Positions 1 to 8,629 of a stretch of DNA of 64,000 nt are shown here, one piece after another; the first letter of the stretch is position 1, and every line of letters begins with the position of its first letter. The stretch spans positions 37,112-101,111 of the forward strand of contig LJSU01000035.1 of NCBI GenBank assembly GCA_001314705.1, in the 5' to 3' direction. The notes under the pieces were generated by a model that did not search any database, was not told the DNA's origin, and saw only the letters and a list, made by a program, of their open reading frames with translations. The stretch comes from Rhodobacteraceae bacterium HLUCCO07 (GTDB lineage Bacteria > Pseudomonadota > Alphaproteobacteria > Rhodobacterales > Rhodobacteraceae). A program made the translations under genes and the position numbers.

Positions 1-31
1 GGCCGGCCCCTGGCCCGCCGCCGCGCCGGTC

Positions 32-1462
32 TCACTTGTCCAGGTCCTCGGGCAGAACGAGATTGAGGATGATGGCCAGCCCCGCCGAGGGCAAGAGCCC
101 GCTGGTCAGCAGGATCTGCGCCGTGCGTGGCAGGTGCTGCAACGCCTCCGGCACCAGTTGCAGGCCGAGACCCACCGAAAGTGACGTGGCAAATATCACC
201 ATGTTGCGCCGGTTCCAGGTCACGTCCGAAAGCATGTTGATCCCCGAAGCCGCGACCATGCCGAACATCACGATCACGCCCCCGCCCAGCACATGCTCGG
301 GCATGGTGCGGATCATCGCGCCCACGACCGGCATGCAGCCCGCGACGATCAGGAACACCGCCCCGATGGTCACGACATGGCGGCTCATCACGCCGGTCAT
401 GGCGACAAGGCCGACGTTCTGGCTGAACGATGTGTTGGGCAGCCCGCCGAACACCCCGCCCACCGCGGTGCCCAGACCGTCGGCAAAGGTCGCGCCCGAG
501 ATTTCGCGGTCGGTGGCTTCGCGCCCGGCGCCGCCCTTGGTGATGCCGTTGACATCGCCCACCGTCTCGATCGCCGAGACCACGGCCATGAAACACATGC
601 CGATCACGATGGCCCAGTTGATCTCCCAGCCATATTTGAACGGCATCGGCACCTCGAACCAGGCGGCATTGCCGACATTCGCGAAGCTCACCTGCCCCAT
701 GACCAGCGCCACGGCATATCCCGCGAGAATGCCCAGGAACACCGCCGCGGTCGAGATGAAACCCCGGGTAAAGAACTTGAGCGCCAGCGTGACCACCACC
801 ACGACCAGCGCCGGCAGCCAGTATTTCAGCGTGCCGAACCCCGCGGCCAGCCCCGCGCTGCGTTCGTCCGGTTCGACCGGCACCTGCGCCGCACCCGCCG
901 CCGATTGCAGGTGGATGGCGTTGTATCGCAGAACCCCGCCCGCCGAATACTGGATACCCACCTTGACCAGCGCCAGCCCGATCATCAGCACGATCAGCCC
1001 GGTCACCAGCGGCGGCAGGGCAAAGCGGATGCGCCCGACGAAGAAGCCAAGGCAGAAATGGAAGAGGCCGCCCAGTACCACGCCCGTCATCAGCCCGCCG
1101 AGGCCCGCCGTGCCCAAACCTGCCACCGCCGGGATCATGATCGGCACGAAGGCAAACGACGTGCCCTGCACGATCGGCAGCCGCGCCCCCACCGGCCCCA
1201 TGCCGATGGTCTGGATCAGTGTCGCGACCCCGGCAAAGAGGATCGACATCTGGATCATGTAGCTCATGTCGGGAAAGCCGAGCTCCCCCTGGTCCGAGCC
1301 GAACCCGATCCCCGCGGCGCCCGCGACGATGATCGCCGGCGTCACGTTCGACACGAACATCGCCAGCACGTGCTGGATGCCCAGCGGCACCGCCCGCGCC
1401 AGCGGCGGCATGTAGTCCGGGTCGCGCAGCTGTTCCTGCGTTTCGATCGACGTCGTTGCCAT
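32..1462 (-). CDS. NCS2-family nucleobase (urate/xanthine-type) permease
   Basis: Inner-membrane proton symporter of the nucleobase:cation symporter-2 family, 476 aa, almost wholly hydrophobic with about 14 membrane segments. Seen: the Gln-His pair of the first helix (PLGIQHVLAMF) and the signature SQNVGLVAMTG, which fits the Q-N-x-G-x4-T-G pattern of the urate/xanthine branch. The ATG at 1462 is chosen because GGAGAGGAGA lies just upstream and the protein then begins MATTSIETQ; the in-frame extension upstream is low-complexity. It lies about 200 bp downstream of the ureide genes on the same strand, so uptake of urate, xanthine or a related purine is the likely role. The exact substrate is inferred from context. 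Confidence 0.9.
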   Translation of the reverse strand: MATTSIETQEQLRDPDYMPPLARAVPLGIQHVLAMFVSNVTPAIIVAGAAGIGFGSDQGELGFPDMSYMIQMSILFAGVATLIQTIGMGPVGARLPIVQGTSFAFVPIMIPAVAGLGTAGLGGLMTGVVLGGLFHFCLGFFVGRIRFALPPLVTGLIVLMIGLALVKVGIQYSAGGVLRYNAIHLQSAAGAAQVPVEPDERSAGLAAGFGTLKYWLPALVVVVVTLALKFFTRGFISTAAVFLGILAGYAVALVMGQVSFANVGNAAWFEVPMPFKYGWEINWAIVIGMCFMAVVSAIETVGDVNGITKGGAGREATDREISGATFADGLGTAVGGVFGGLPNTSFSQNVGLVAMTGVMSRHVVTIGAVFLIVAGCMPVVGAMIRTMPEHVLGGGVIVMFGMVAASGINMLSDVTWNRRNMVIFATSLSVGLGLQLVPEALQHLPRTAQILLTSGLLPSAGLAIILNLVLPEDLDK

Positions 1463-1554
1463 GTCTGTCTCCTCTCCTGTTGTCCGGCCGCTCTCTGCCG
1501 GCGGCCTATAGCATTTTGTGCCGACGGGATTCGGCTGATGCCCACCGCGAGGGC

Positions 1555-1645
1555 AGCGCCCGGCCCGGGGTGGGTGCAAAGCGCCCGCCCATGGGGCGGG
1601 TCGGGCGCTGCCCGTGCTGCAAGCAGCCCGGGCGGATTGAACTTG
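1555..1645 (-). repeat. R1-type intergenic hairpin element (partial copy D)
   Basis: Between allA and the permease gene. The core 1580-1609 is an inverted repeat, AGCGCCCG...CGGGCGCT, with an inner CCCGCCC/GGGGCGGG stem. Read on the minus strand it shares layout and words (AGCGCC..., CCCAYGGGC, GGCGCTTTG, CACCC) with the repeat at 4503-4675. The long GC stem could also weaken transcription between allA and the permease. Only the hairpin half of the family is recognisable here. Confidence 0.5.
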
Positions 1646-1662
1646 ATCCTGTGCAACCCATC

Positions 1663-2148
1663 CTAGAGGTCCACCATGACCGGCGGCTCCAATGCATGTT
1701 CTTCCAGGTTCGCACCGTCCCCGATCCGGTCCACCACCGCGAACAGCCCCGGATCATGCAGCGGCGTCAGAACCCCGTGCCAGGTGCCGCGATGGAAATT
1801 CACCCCCTGGTCGCCGCCCGCGACAAAGGCCCGCGGTGCGCCCGGGCGCCCGCCCGCATCCGGTGCCACGATCACCAGCCACTCCCGCCCATGCATCGGC
1901 AGGAACGCCTGGCTGCCCTCCGGGTGGCGCTCCAGCAGGTCGAGCCGATAGGGCAGGTTGCGCGCCTCGGCGAGGAACATCGAAATCCCGGCCTGCCCGC
2001 CGGGTCCGAAATCGAGCTGCGCCCGGTCATGCCAGCGCCCGCATTTCCCGCGATTGATGATCCGGTCGGGCTCGCCGCGCGCCTCGAGCACGTCGCCGAA
2101 CGGCGCGAACGCCGCCGCGGTCAGCGGTTCGGCCGTAATCCCGATCAT
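1663..2148 (-). CDS. allA: Ureidoglycolate lyase AllA
   Basis: Splits (S)-ureidoglycolate into glyoxylate and urea, the last step of ureide breakdown. 161 aa, close to the usual 160. Seen: FxPFGDV near the N-terminus, NRGKCGRWHDRAQLDF, the cupin strand MHGREWLVIVAPD and the conserved GVNFHRGTWHGVLTPL, which carries the metal/active-site His residues. The ATG at 2148 overlaps the TGA of the upstream gene (ATGA), so translation is coupled. A longer in-frame reading upstream runs through allE in another frame and is not the gene. Confidence 0.93.
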   Translation of the reverse strand: MIGITAEPLTAAAFAPFGDVLEARGEPDRIINRGKCGRWHDRAQLDFGPGGQAGISMFLAEARNLPYRLDLLERHPEGSQAFLPMHGREWLVIVAPDAGGRPGAPRAFVAGGDQGVNFHRGTWHGVLTPLHDPGLFAVVDRIGDGANLEEHALEPPVMVDL

Positions 2149-2963
2149 CCGCCCACCCTGAGCGGCACATGCCGGTTCACGTCCTTGTAAAGCAGGTAGC
2201 GGAAATCCTCGTCGCCCTTCGCGATGCAGGCTTGCGGGCAAAAGGCGCGCAGCCACATGAAATCGCCCGGCCCCACCTCCACCCAATCCTGGTTGAGCAG
2301 GTATGTCGCCCGGCCCTGAAGAACATAGATCCCATGCTCCATCACGTGGGTCTCGGCAAAGGGAATGCGCCCGCCGGGACGGAAGGTCACGATATTGAGG
2401 TGGCAATCATGGCGCAGGTCATGCGGCGCGACAAATCGCTGCGTGCCCCACTTGTCGGTGCCTGGCATCCAGTCCACGGCGACATCGCGTTCATTGGTGA
2501 CAAACGCATCGGGCCGTCCCACCCCCGGCGCCCCGGCCCAATGCTTGCGCACCCAGTGAAATCCAAACGGGTCCGGCCCCGGGTTGTGCAGCCACCAATC
2601 CGCCCCCGCCGGGATATAGGCATATCCGCCCGGTCCCATCTCGTGCGGCGCACCGTCTATGGTCAGTTGCGCGCGCCCAGTGGCCACGAACAGGATCGCC
2701 TCGGCGCCTTCGTCCGGCTCGGGCGTGTCGCTGCCGCCGCCGGGCGCCACCTCGACCGCGTATTGCGCGAAACTCTCGGCAAATCCGGTCATGGGCCGCG
2801 CAAGGATCCAGGCGCGGGTCCGCGACCAGCCGGGCAGGAGGCTCGTCACGATGTCGCGCATCGTGATTGCCGGGATCACCGCGTAGGCTTCGGTAAAGAC
2901 CGCCTTGCCTTCGGGATTTTCCGACTGGTCCGGCAAACCGCCGGGGGGAAAGGCATAGCTCAC
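2145..2963 (-). CDS. allE: (S)-ureidoglycine aminohydrolase, bicupin
   Basis: Releases ammonia from (S)-ureidoglycine to give (S)-ureidoglycolate, feeding AllA. 272 aa with two cupin barrels: the first around residues 60-130 (ILFVATGRAQLTIDG, GYAYIPAG), the second around 185-260 with ETHVMEHGIYVLQGRA and GPGDFMWLRAFCPQ, holding the Mn-binding His/Glu set. The start is GTG, with GGAGG about 7 nt upstream inside the end of the allantoinase gene. It overlaps that gene's stop as GTGA and overlaps allA as ATGA. Well supported as the UGHY/AllE family. Confidence 0.93.
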   Translation of the reverse strand: MSYAFPPGGLPDQSENPEGKAVFTEAYAVIPAITMRDIVTSLLPGWSRTRAWILARPMTGFAESFAQYAVEVAPGGGSDTPEPDEGAEAILFVATGRAQLTIDGAPHEMGPGGYAYIPAGADWWLHNPGPDPFGFHWVRKHWAGAPGVGRPDAFVTNERDVAVDWMPGTDKWGTQRFVAPHDLRHDCHLNIVTFRPGGRIPFAETHVMEHGIYVLQGRATYLLNQDWVEVGPGDFMWLRAFCPQACIAKGDEDFRYLLYKDVNRHVPLRVGG

Positions 2964-4372
2964 AACATGTCCTCCAGCCTCAGCCGCGCGATACGCTCGA
3001 CCTGTTTGCAGGCTTCCTCGAACTCGACCTCGGTCGCATTGGCAATCCGCCGCTCGAACGCGGCCAGAATCCCCGCTTTGTCATGGTCGCGCACCGCGAT
3101 GATGAAAGGAAAGCCGTGTTTCTCGACATAGGCGGTGTTCAACTCGCTGAACCGCGCGCGCTCCGCATCGGTCAGCGCATCGAGCCCCGCGCTCGCCTGT
3201 TCCGCCGTCGACTCCTCGGTCAGCCGCTGCGCCGCGGCCAGCTTGCCCGCAAGGTCGGGATGCGCCTTGAGCACGCCCAACCGCTCCGCGTCGCTGGCCG
3301 ACCGGAACATCCGCGCCAGCGCATTATGGAGCCCCGCCGCCCGGTCATGCGCCGGGCCAAGCTCAAGTTCCCAGGCCCGTTCCGCGATCCAAGGGGAATG
3401 TTCGAACACCCCGCCAAAGCGCTCGACGAACGCCGCCCGCCCCATCGCGCTGGGCCGTTCGCGCCGCACGGGCGGATGCACCTTCGCCCAATGCCGCGCG
3501 ATGTCGATCCGCCGCGGGCACCACACACCGTCGAACCGCCCGATATACTCCAGGAACCGCGCCAGCCCGGCAATCTTGCCCGGCCGCCCGATCAGGCGGC
3601 AATGCAGCCCCACGCTCATCATCGCGGGGCGGCCTTCCTTGCCCTCGCGATAAAGCGTGTCGAACGCGTCGCGCAGGTAGGAATAGAACTGCGCGCCGGT
3701 GATATATCCCGGCGCGGTGGCAAAGCGCATGTCATTGGCTTCGAGCGTGTAGGGGATGATCAGCTGGTCGCGCTCGCCCACTTCCAGCCAATAGGGCAGG
3801 TCGTCGTCATAGGTATCGCTGATGTAATCGAACCCGCCCTCTTCGGCGACCAGTCGCACCGTGTTCTCGCTGCACCGCCCGGTATACCAGCCGCGCGGCC
3901 GCTCGCCCACCACCTCGGTATGCAGGCGCACCGCCTCGGCAATGGCCGCGCGCTCGTCCTCGGGGGCCATGTCCTTGTGCTCGACCCATCTGAGCCCGTG
4001 CGACGCGATCTCCCAGCCCGCGTTCTTCATCGCCTCGACCTGCTCGGGGCTGCGCGCCAATGCGCTCGCCACGCCATAGATCGTCAGTGGAATGCCCGCC
4101 CCGGTGAACAGGCGATGCAGCCGCCAGAACCCGGCCCGCGCGCCGTATTCATAGATCGACTCCATGTTCCAGTGCCGTTGCCCGGGCCACGGCGTCGCCC
4201 CCGCGATATCGGAAAGGAACGCTTCGGAGGCCGCATCGCCATGCAGCACGCAATTCTCGCCGCCTTCTTCATAGTTGAGCACGAACTGCACGGCGATCCG
4301 GGCCGCGCCCGGCCATTGCGGATCGGGCCGGTCGGCCCCGTATCCGATCATGTTGCGGGGATAACGGTTCAT
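2960..4372 (-). CDS. puuE: Fused allantoinase PuuE / OHCU decarboxylase UraD
   Basis: 470 aa, two domains. Residues about 1-300 are a cofactor-independent polysaccharide-deacetylase-fold allantoinase (YPRNMIGYGADRPDP, FVLNYEEGGEN, EIASHGLRW), which opens allantoin to allantoate. Residues about 315-470 are the 2-oxo-4-hydroxy-4-carboxy-5-ureidoimidazoline decarboxylase (FVERFGGVFEHSPWIAERA, LKAHPDLAGKL, FPFIIAVR), which makes (S)-allantoin. One chain thus performs two successive steps after urate oxidation. The ATG at 4372 has CAGGAAA upstream and matches family starts; the ATG at 4387, with AAAGGGG upstream, is an equally possible start. First gene of the overlapping ureide operon. Allantoate amidohydrolase and urate oxidase are not in the window. 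Confidence 0.92.
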   Translation of the reverse strand: MNRYPRNMIGYGADRPDPQWPGAARIAVQFVLNYEEGGENCVLHGDAASEAFLSDIAGATPWPGQRHWNMESIYEYGARAGFWRLHRLFTGAGIPLTIYGVASALARSPEQVEAMKNAGWEIASHGLRWVEHKDMAPEDERAAIAEAVRLHTEVVGERPRGWYTGRCSENTVRLVAEEGGFDYISDTYDDDLPYWLEVGERDQLIIPYTLEANDMRFATAPGYITGAQFYSYLRDAFDTLYREGKEGRPAMMSVGLHCRLIGRPGKIAGLARFLEYIGRFDGVWCPRRIDIARHWAKVHPPVRRERPSAMGRAAFVERFGGVFEHSPWIAERAWELELGPAHDRAAGLHNALARMFRSASDAERLGVLKAHPDLAGKLAAAQRLTEESTAEQASAGLDALTDAERARFSELNTAYVEKHGFPFIIAVRDHDKAGILAAFERRIANATEVEFEEACKQVERIARLRLEDML

Positions 4373-4420
4373 CGGGTTTCCTGTCATGACACGGCCCCTT
4401 TTACGGCAGGGATGGTTCAT

Positions 4421-4440
4421 TCGTTATCAAAAAATGACGA
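4421..4440 (-). promoter_or_regulatory. Near-palindrome upstream of the allantoin operon
   Basis: Arms TCGTTAT and ATGACGA (one mismatch) around a short A-run, about 48 nt upstream of the chosen start. It is markedly A/T-rich in a GC-rich setting. Position and symmetry fit an operator for a dimeric regulator of purine catabolism, but no regulator gene lies beside it and no family consensus is recognised. Confidence 0.3.
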
Positions 4441-4502
4441 AAGGAGTTTTCCATTCGTCGGCTGGACGGGAAAGCGGGCTGGGCGGTGAGTTTCCGGGTC
4501 CC

Positions 4503-4675
4503 GCCCGAACAGCGCCGCAGGCGCCGGGCGAGCGCCGGCCCGGCCCACGGGCTGGCGCTTTGGATGGGTTGCACCCCGTTCAGAAGAGGGGATGGCGCTG
4601 TTGGATAAACTGCCTGACGCTGGCGTCGCGAAAGCCATCCCCCGTTCCGGCGCTCGCCCTCGTGCTGTTTGGCTC
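4503..4675 (+). repeat. R1 intergenic repeat, copy A
   Basis: Begins CGCCCGAACAGCGCCGCAGG and contains AGCGCC...GGCGCTTT hairpin arms, then GGGATGGCGCTG and GATAAACTGCCTGACGC. The same words occur in the same order at 25555-25716 and 26724-26890. It has diverged more than those two copies from each other. Confidence 0.6.
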
Positions 4676-4737
4676 ATGTCTGGTCATTCGCGCGTCATAT
4701 TAATCCTTTGCCTTCTCCTTCACACCCACTGCACCCC

Positions 4738-4780
4738 GGCAGCCGGGTGGCAGCCGTCCGGCAGCCGGATGTCACCCCCC
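4738..4780 (+). repeat. R2 GGCAGCCGG repeat, copy 1
   Basis: GGCAGCCGG-type units in tandem (GGCAGCCGGGT, GGCAGCCGTCC, GGCAGCCGGAT) followed by GTCACCCCCC. It sits about 95 bp upstream of smpB in the same sense. Related copies are at 28161-28202 and, inverted, at 43437-43478. In the first two copies a CGTTAACC motif follows shortly after. Confidence 0.6.
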
Positions 4781-4875
4781 CCGAATCCCTGTCGAAAACC
4801 CCCGTTAACCGCGCGGCACGGTGCCTTAACCTTCCCCTCGACAGTCGCCCCGCCGGGCGTTAGAAAACGCCGGTT

Positions 4876-5352
4876 ATGGCCAAGGAAAAAACCAATCCCA
4901 ATTACAAGGTGGTCGCCGAAAACCGCCGCGCGCGCTTCGATTACGCGATCGAGGAAGACCTCGAATGCGGCATCGTCCTGCAAGGTTCCGAGGTCAAGTC
5001 TCTGCGCGAGGGCAGCGCCAACATCGCCGAAGCCTATGCCCATGTGGACAATGGCGAACTGTGGCTGGTCAACAGCTATATCGCGCCCTACGAACAGGCC
5101 AAGACCTTTGGCCACGAGGAGCGGCGCAAGCGCAAGCTCTTGGTTTCACGCAAGGAATTGGCCCGGCTCTGGAACGCGACCCAGCGCAAGGGCATGACGC
5201 TCGTGCCGCTGGTGCTTTATTTCAACCACCGCGGAATCGCCAAGATCAAGATCGGTATCGGCAAGGGCAAGAAAGCCCACGACAAGCGCGAGACCCAGGC
5301 CAAGCGCGACTGGAACCGCCAGAAACAGCGCCTCTTGCGCCACGGGGGATAG
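4876..5352 (+). CDS. smpB: SsrA (tmRNA)-binding protein SmpB
   Basis: Brings tmRNA to stalled ribosomes for trans-translation. 158 aa, usual length. Seen: the OB-fold core ([36 protein letters not shown]), the conserved [16 protein letters not shown] and the basic tail ([19 protein letters not shown]) that folds in the ribosome. Starts MAKEKTNPN. It stands alone between the repeat-bearing gap and a 198-bp gap before the sulfurtransferase. The tmRNA gene itself is not in the window. Confidence 0.97.
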   Translation: MAKEKTNPNYKVVAENRRARFDYAIEEDLECGIVLQGSEVKSLREGSANIAEAYAHVDNGELWLVNSYIAPYEQAKTFGHEERRKRKLLVSRKELARLWNATQRKGMTLVPLVLYFNHRGIAKIKIGIGKGKKAHDKRETQAKRDWNRQKQRLLRHGG

Positions 5353-5550
5353 CGCGACGATTCGCATAGCCTTCCCGAACCTCGTGCGCGGGGTTCAGAT
5401 ATTGACAAGATTTCCCCGGCAGATTGGCCCGTGCGGCGCCGTGATCACGGAATTCTCCCGCGCCCCGTGACACTGGGCCGCTGCGGCGTCCGGCCTTGTC
5501 AGCTTCGCCCCCCCGCGCTAGTCATGGCGTGAACCGCATGGGGGGCAAAC

Positions 5551-6408
5551 ATGGCGCAAGACGATCCCGGAACCCTGGTCTCGACCGATTGGCTCGCGGC
5601 CCATCTCAAGGACCCTGATCTGCGGGTGATCGACGGGACGTGGTACATGCCCGGCGACCCGCGCGATGCAAAGGCCGAATACGCCGCCGCGCATATCCCC
5701 GGCGCGCGCTATTTCGATATCGACGACATTGCCGACGCGCGCTCGGACCTGCCGCACATGGCCCCGCCGGTCGAAAAATTCATGAGCCGTCTCAGGGCCT
5801 TGGGCGTCGGAGACGGGCACCAGGTGGTGGTCTATGACACCCTGGGGCTGCAAACCGCCGCCCGGGTCTGGTGGCTTTTCCGCCTGATGGGGCACGCGGA
5901 TGTCGCCGTGCTCGATGGCGGCTTTCCCAAATGGCTGGCCGAGGGTCGCGTTGTCGAAGACCTGCCCCCGGTGATCCGTGACCGCCACATGACGGCACGG
6001 CGTCAGAACCAACTGGTCAAGGACGTGACACAGGTTTCGGCAGCCGCGAAATTGGGCGATCACGAGATCATCGACGCGCGCTCGTCCGGGCGTTTCGCGG
6101 GTGCCGAACAAGAACCATGGCCGGGTCTGCGCCCGGGTCACATCCCCGGGTCGAAGAACCTGCCATTCCCCGATTTACTCAACGAAGACAAGACGATGAA
6201 AGACCCCGAGGAGCTTCGCGCGGTCTTCGACAAGGCCGGCGTGGACCTCACGAAGCCTGCGATCACCTCTTGCGGGTCGGGTGTCACCGCCTGCGTCGTG
6301 TCGCTCGCGCTCGAACGGATCGGCAAGAAGGACTGGTCGGTTTATGACGGGTCATGGACCGAATGGGGCGCCTTTCCCACCCTGCCTGTCGAAACCGGAG
6401 ATATCTGA
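5551..6408 (+). CDS. sseA: 3-mercaptopyruvate sulfurtransferase (tandem rhodanese)
   Basis: Transfers sulfur from 3-mercaptopyruvate or thiosulfate to thiol or cyanide acceptors. 285 aa in two rhodanese domains: the N-terminal inactive repeat (about 10-145) and the C-terminal catalytic one (about 165-280). The catalytic Cys241 lies in the loop TSCGSGVTACV; the CGSGVTA loop is the mercaptopyruvate type. The stop overlaps the start of the following aminotransferase (TGATG), so the two form a translationally coupled pair. A link between transamination of cysteine-like substrates and sulfur transfer is plausible but inferred. Confidence 0.94.
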   Translation: MAQDDPGTLVSTDWLAAHLKDPDLRVIDGTWYMPGDPRDAKAEYAAAHIPGARYFDIDDIADARSDLPHMAPPVEKFMSRLRALGVGDGHQVVVYDTLGLQTAARVWWLFRLMGHADVAVLDGGFPKWLAEGRVVEDLPPVIRDRHMTARRQNQLVKDVTQVSAAAKLGDHEIIDARSSGRFAGAEQEPWPGLRPGHIPGSKNLPFPDLLNEDKTMKDPEELRAVFDKAGVDLTKPAITSCGSGVTACVVSLALERIGKKDWSVYDGSWTEWGAFPTLPVETGDI

Positions 6409-7592
6409 TGTTCAACGCCCTCTCGCAACAGCCGGTCGACAAGATCATGCAGCTCATGCAGATGTTCCGCGAAGACCCGCGCGCGGACAAGATCGACCTT
6501 GGCGTCGGCGTTTACAAGAACGCCGAAGGCGTGACGCCGGTCATGCGCGCCGTGAAGGCCGCCGAGAAAACCCTTTGGGAAGAACAGGATACCAAGGCCT
6601 ATGTCGGGCTGGCGGGCGATCCCGCCTTTGCTGATGCGATGGCCGCGCTGGTGCTGGGCGACGCGGTGCCACGCGACCGGGTGGCCGCCGTGGCCACGCC
6701 GGGCGGCACCGGCGCGGTGCGTCAGGCGTTCGAATTGATACTGATGGCCAATCCCGAGGCGCGCGTCTTTGTCAGCGACCCGACCTGGCCCAACCATATC
6801 GGAATCCTCAATTATCTCGGGATTGAGATCGTCACCTATCGCTATTTCGATGGCGAGTCCGGCGCGGTCGATTTCGCCGGGATGATGGAGGATCTGGGTC
6901 AATTGCGGGCCGGTGACGTGGTTCTGCTGCATGGCTGCTGTCACAACCCGACCGGCGCCAACCTGACCTTGCCGGAATGGCAGCAGGTGGTCGAGCGGCT
7001 CAACGCCGCCGGTGCCGTGCCGATGATCGACATTGCCTACCAGGGATTTGGCGACGGGCTCGACGCCGACGCGGCGCCCACGCGGCTGGTGGCCGCGTCC
7101 TGCCCTGAAACGCTCATCGCGGCAAGCTGTTCCAAGAATTTCGGCGTCTACCGCGAACGCACCGGCATCCTGATGGCCGTGGCCCACGAACCCGCATCCA
7201 AGGCGCTGGCGCAGGAAAACCTTACCGCGCTCAACCGCATGAACTATTCCTTCCCGCCTGACCATGGCGCGCGGGTGGTGACGATGATCCTCACCGATGA
7301 CAAGCTGCGCGCCGACTGGAAGTCCGAGCTCGAAGACACCCGCCTCGGTATGCTCCGTCTGCGCGAAGCACTGTCAAGCGAGTTGCGAGAGTTGTCGGGC
7401 AGCGATCGTTTCGGCTTTCTCGCGCAGCACCGCGGAATGTTCAGCCTGCTGGGCACCACGCCCGATCTGGTCGAACGGTTGCGGGCCGAACACGGCATCT
7501 ACATGATCGGCGATTCGCGCATGAACATCGCCGGGCTCAATGACCGCACCGTGCCGATCCTCGCCCGGGCGATCCTCGACGTCGGGATCTGA
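6408..7592 (+). CDS. tyrB: Aromatic amino acid / aspartate aminotransferase
   Basis: PLP-dependent class I aminotransferase, 394 aa. Seen: the opening GVGVYKNAEGVTPVMRAVK, the cofactor region HGCCHNPTGANL, and Lys243 in SCSKNFGVYRERTG, which forms the Schiff base. It is of the AspAT-Ib/TyrB type, which moves amino groups between aromatic or acidic amino acids and 2-oxoglutarate. The ATG at 6408 overlaps the sseA stop by one base. The gene faces dapA; only three bases separate their stops. Exact substrate range cannot be set from sequence. Confidence 0.92.
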   Translation: MFNALSQQPVDKIMQLMQMFREDPRADKIDLGVGVYKNAEGVTPVMRAVKAAEKTLWEEQDTKAYVGLAGDPAFADAMAALVLGDAVPRDRVAAVATPGGTGAVRQAFELILMANPEARVFVSDPTWPNHIGILNYLGIEIVTYRYFDGESGAVDFAGMMEDLGQLRAGDVVLLHGCCHNPTGANLTLPEWQQVVERLNAAGAVPMIDIAYQGFGDGLDADAAPTRLVAASCPETLIAASCSKNFGVYRERTGILMAVAHEPASKALAQENLTALNRMNYSFPPDHGARVVTMILTDDKLRADWKSELEDTRLGMLRLREALSSELRELSGSDRFGFLAQHRGMFSLLGTTPDLVERLRAEHGIYMIGDSRMNIAGLNDRTVPILARAILDVGI

Positions 7593-7595
7593 GGT

Positions 7596-8471
7596 TCAGT
7601 TCATCAACCCGGCATGGCGCATCGCATCGTCGATGCGCGCCTTGACACCGTCCGATACGGTGGTGAGCGGCAGGCGCACCTCGTCGCTGCACAGGCCCAG
7701 CCGTGACATCGCGTATTTCGCCCCCGCAAGCCCGGGTTCTAGGAAAATCGCAACATGCAGCGGCATCAACCGGTCCTGATAGCCGAGCGCCGCGGCATAA
7801 TCCCCGGCCAGCGTCGCTTCCTGAAACTCCGAACAGAGCTTCGGCGCGACATTGGCGGTGACCGAGATACAGCCCACCCCACCATGCGCGTTGAAGCCCA
7901 GCGCGGTGGCGTCCTCGCCCGAGATCTGAATGAAATCCGTGCCACAGGTTATCCGCGTCAGCGGCACGCGAGCCAGATCGCCGGTGGCATCCTTGACCCC
8001 CACGATGCGCGGCAGCTTGGCCAACTCGCCCATCGTGTCCGGCATCATGTCGACTGCGGACCGGCCCGGGATGTTGTAGATGATGATCGGCAGATCACAG
8101 CAATCATGCACGGCGGTGAAATGTGCAATCATGCCCTGCTGGGTGGGCTTGTTGTAATAGGGCGTCACCACGAGGATCGCATCCGCCCCCACGCTTTCGG
8201 CATGCTTGGCAAAGCGGATCGCCTCGAAGGTGTTGTTCGACCCGGCCCCGGCAATGACCGGTATCCGCCCGCCCACCGCCTTCACCACTTCCTCGATGAC
8301 CTGTTCGTGCTCGCGATGGGTCAGGGTCGGGCTCTCGCCGGTGGTGCCGACCGGCACGATCCCGTGCGAGCCTTCGGCGATATGCCACTCGACCAGCTTC
8401 TTGAGCGTCTCGACATCCAGCTCGCCGTTCTTGAACGGCGTGACAAGGGCAGGCATGGACCCTTTGAACAT
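7596..8471 (-). CDS. dapA: 4-hydroxy-tetrahydrodipicolinate synthase DapA
   Basis: Condenses pyruvate with aspartate semialdehyde, the entry to diaminopimelate and lysine. 291 aa, standard. Seen: [25 protein letters not shown], the proton-relay Tyr in IIYNIPGRS and the Schiff-base Lys in GVKDATGDL. The ATG at 8471 has AAGGAG upstream; the in-frame extension beyond is high-GC read-through. It is convergent with tyrB and divergent from slt, so transcribed alone. dapE of the same pathway lies 20 kb away in this window. Confidence 0.97.
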   Translation of the reverse strand: MFKGSMPALVTPFKNGELDVETLKKLVEWHIAEGSHGIVPVGTTGESPTLTHREHEQVIEEVVKAVGGRIPVIAGAGSNNTFEAIRFAKHAESVGADAILVVTPYYNKPTQQGMIAHFTAVHDCCDLPIIIYNIPGRSAVDMMPDTMGELAKLPRIVGVKDATGDLARVPLTRITCGTDFIQISGEDATALGFNAHGGVGCISVTANVAPKLCSEFQEATLAGDYAAALGYQDRLMPLHVAIFLEPGLAGAKYAMSRLGLCSDEVRLPLTTVSDGVKARIDDAMRHAGLMN

Positions 8472-8562
8472 GGCGACGCTCCTTTCTTCAACTGCGGGCG
8501 GCTGGCCCGGCTCCGTTCGATCACATGACGCTGCAAATCGCGCCAGCCTGCGGGTTTGTGAA

Positions 8563-8590
8563 TTGAAGACAGGGGCGCGGGCGCTATGCT
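8563..8590 (+). promoter_or_regulatory. Candidate sigma-70 promoter for slt
   Basis: TTGAAG (-35) and TATGCT (-10) separated by 16 nt, placed 40 nt before the preferred slt start in the divergent dapA-slt gap. Match by eye only. Confidence 0.35.
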
Positions 8591-8629
8591 GGGGCTGTCT
8601 ATCCGGATTCATGCGAGGAAATGCAAGGG

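Larger units (their letters stand above)
4373..4875. other. 503-bp gap between ureide operon and smpB
   Basis: No credible coding sequence on either strand. From left to right it holds the leader of the minus-strand ureide operon with an A/T-rich near-palindrome (4421-4440), one R1 repeat (4503-4675), one R2 repeat (4738-4780) and the smpB leader. Short open frames here follow repeat sequence and match no protein family. Confidence 0.7.

Noticed and set aside
4806-4829. Two TTAA words that suggested a CtrA site
   Set aside because: They are 17 nt apart instead of the 7 nt of the CtrA consensus.
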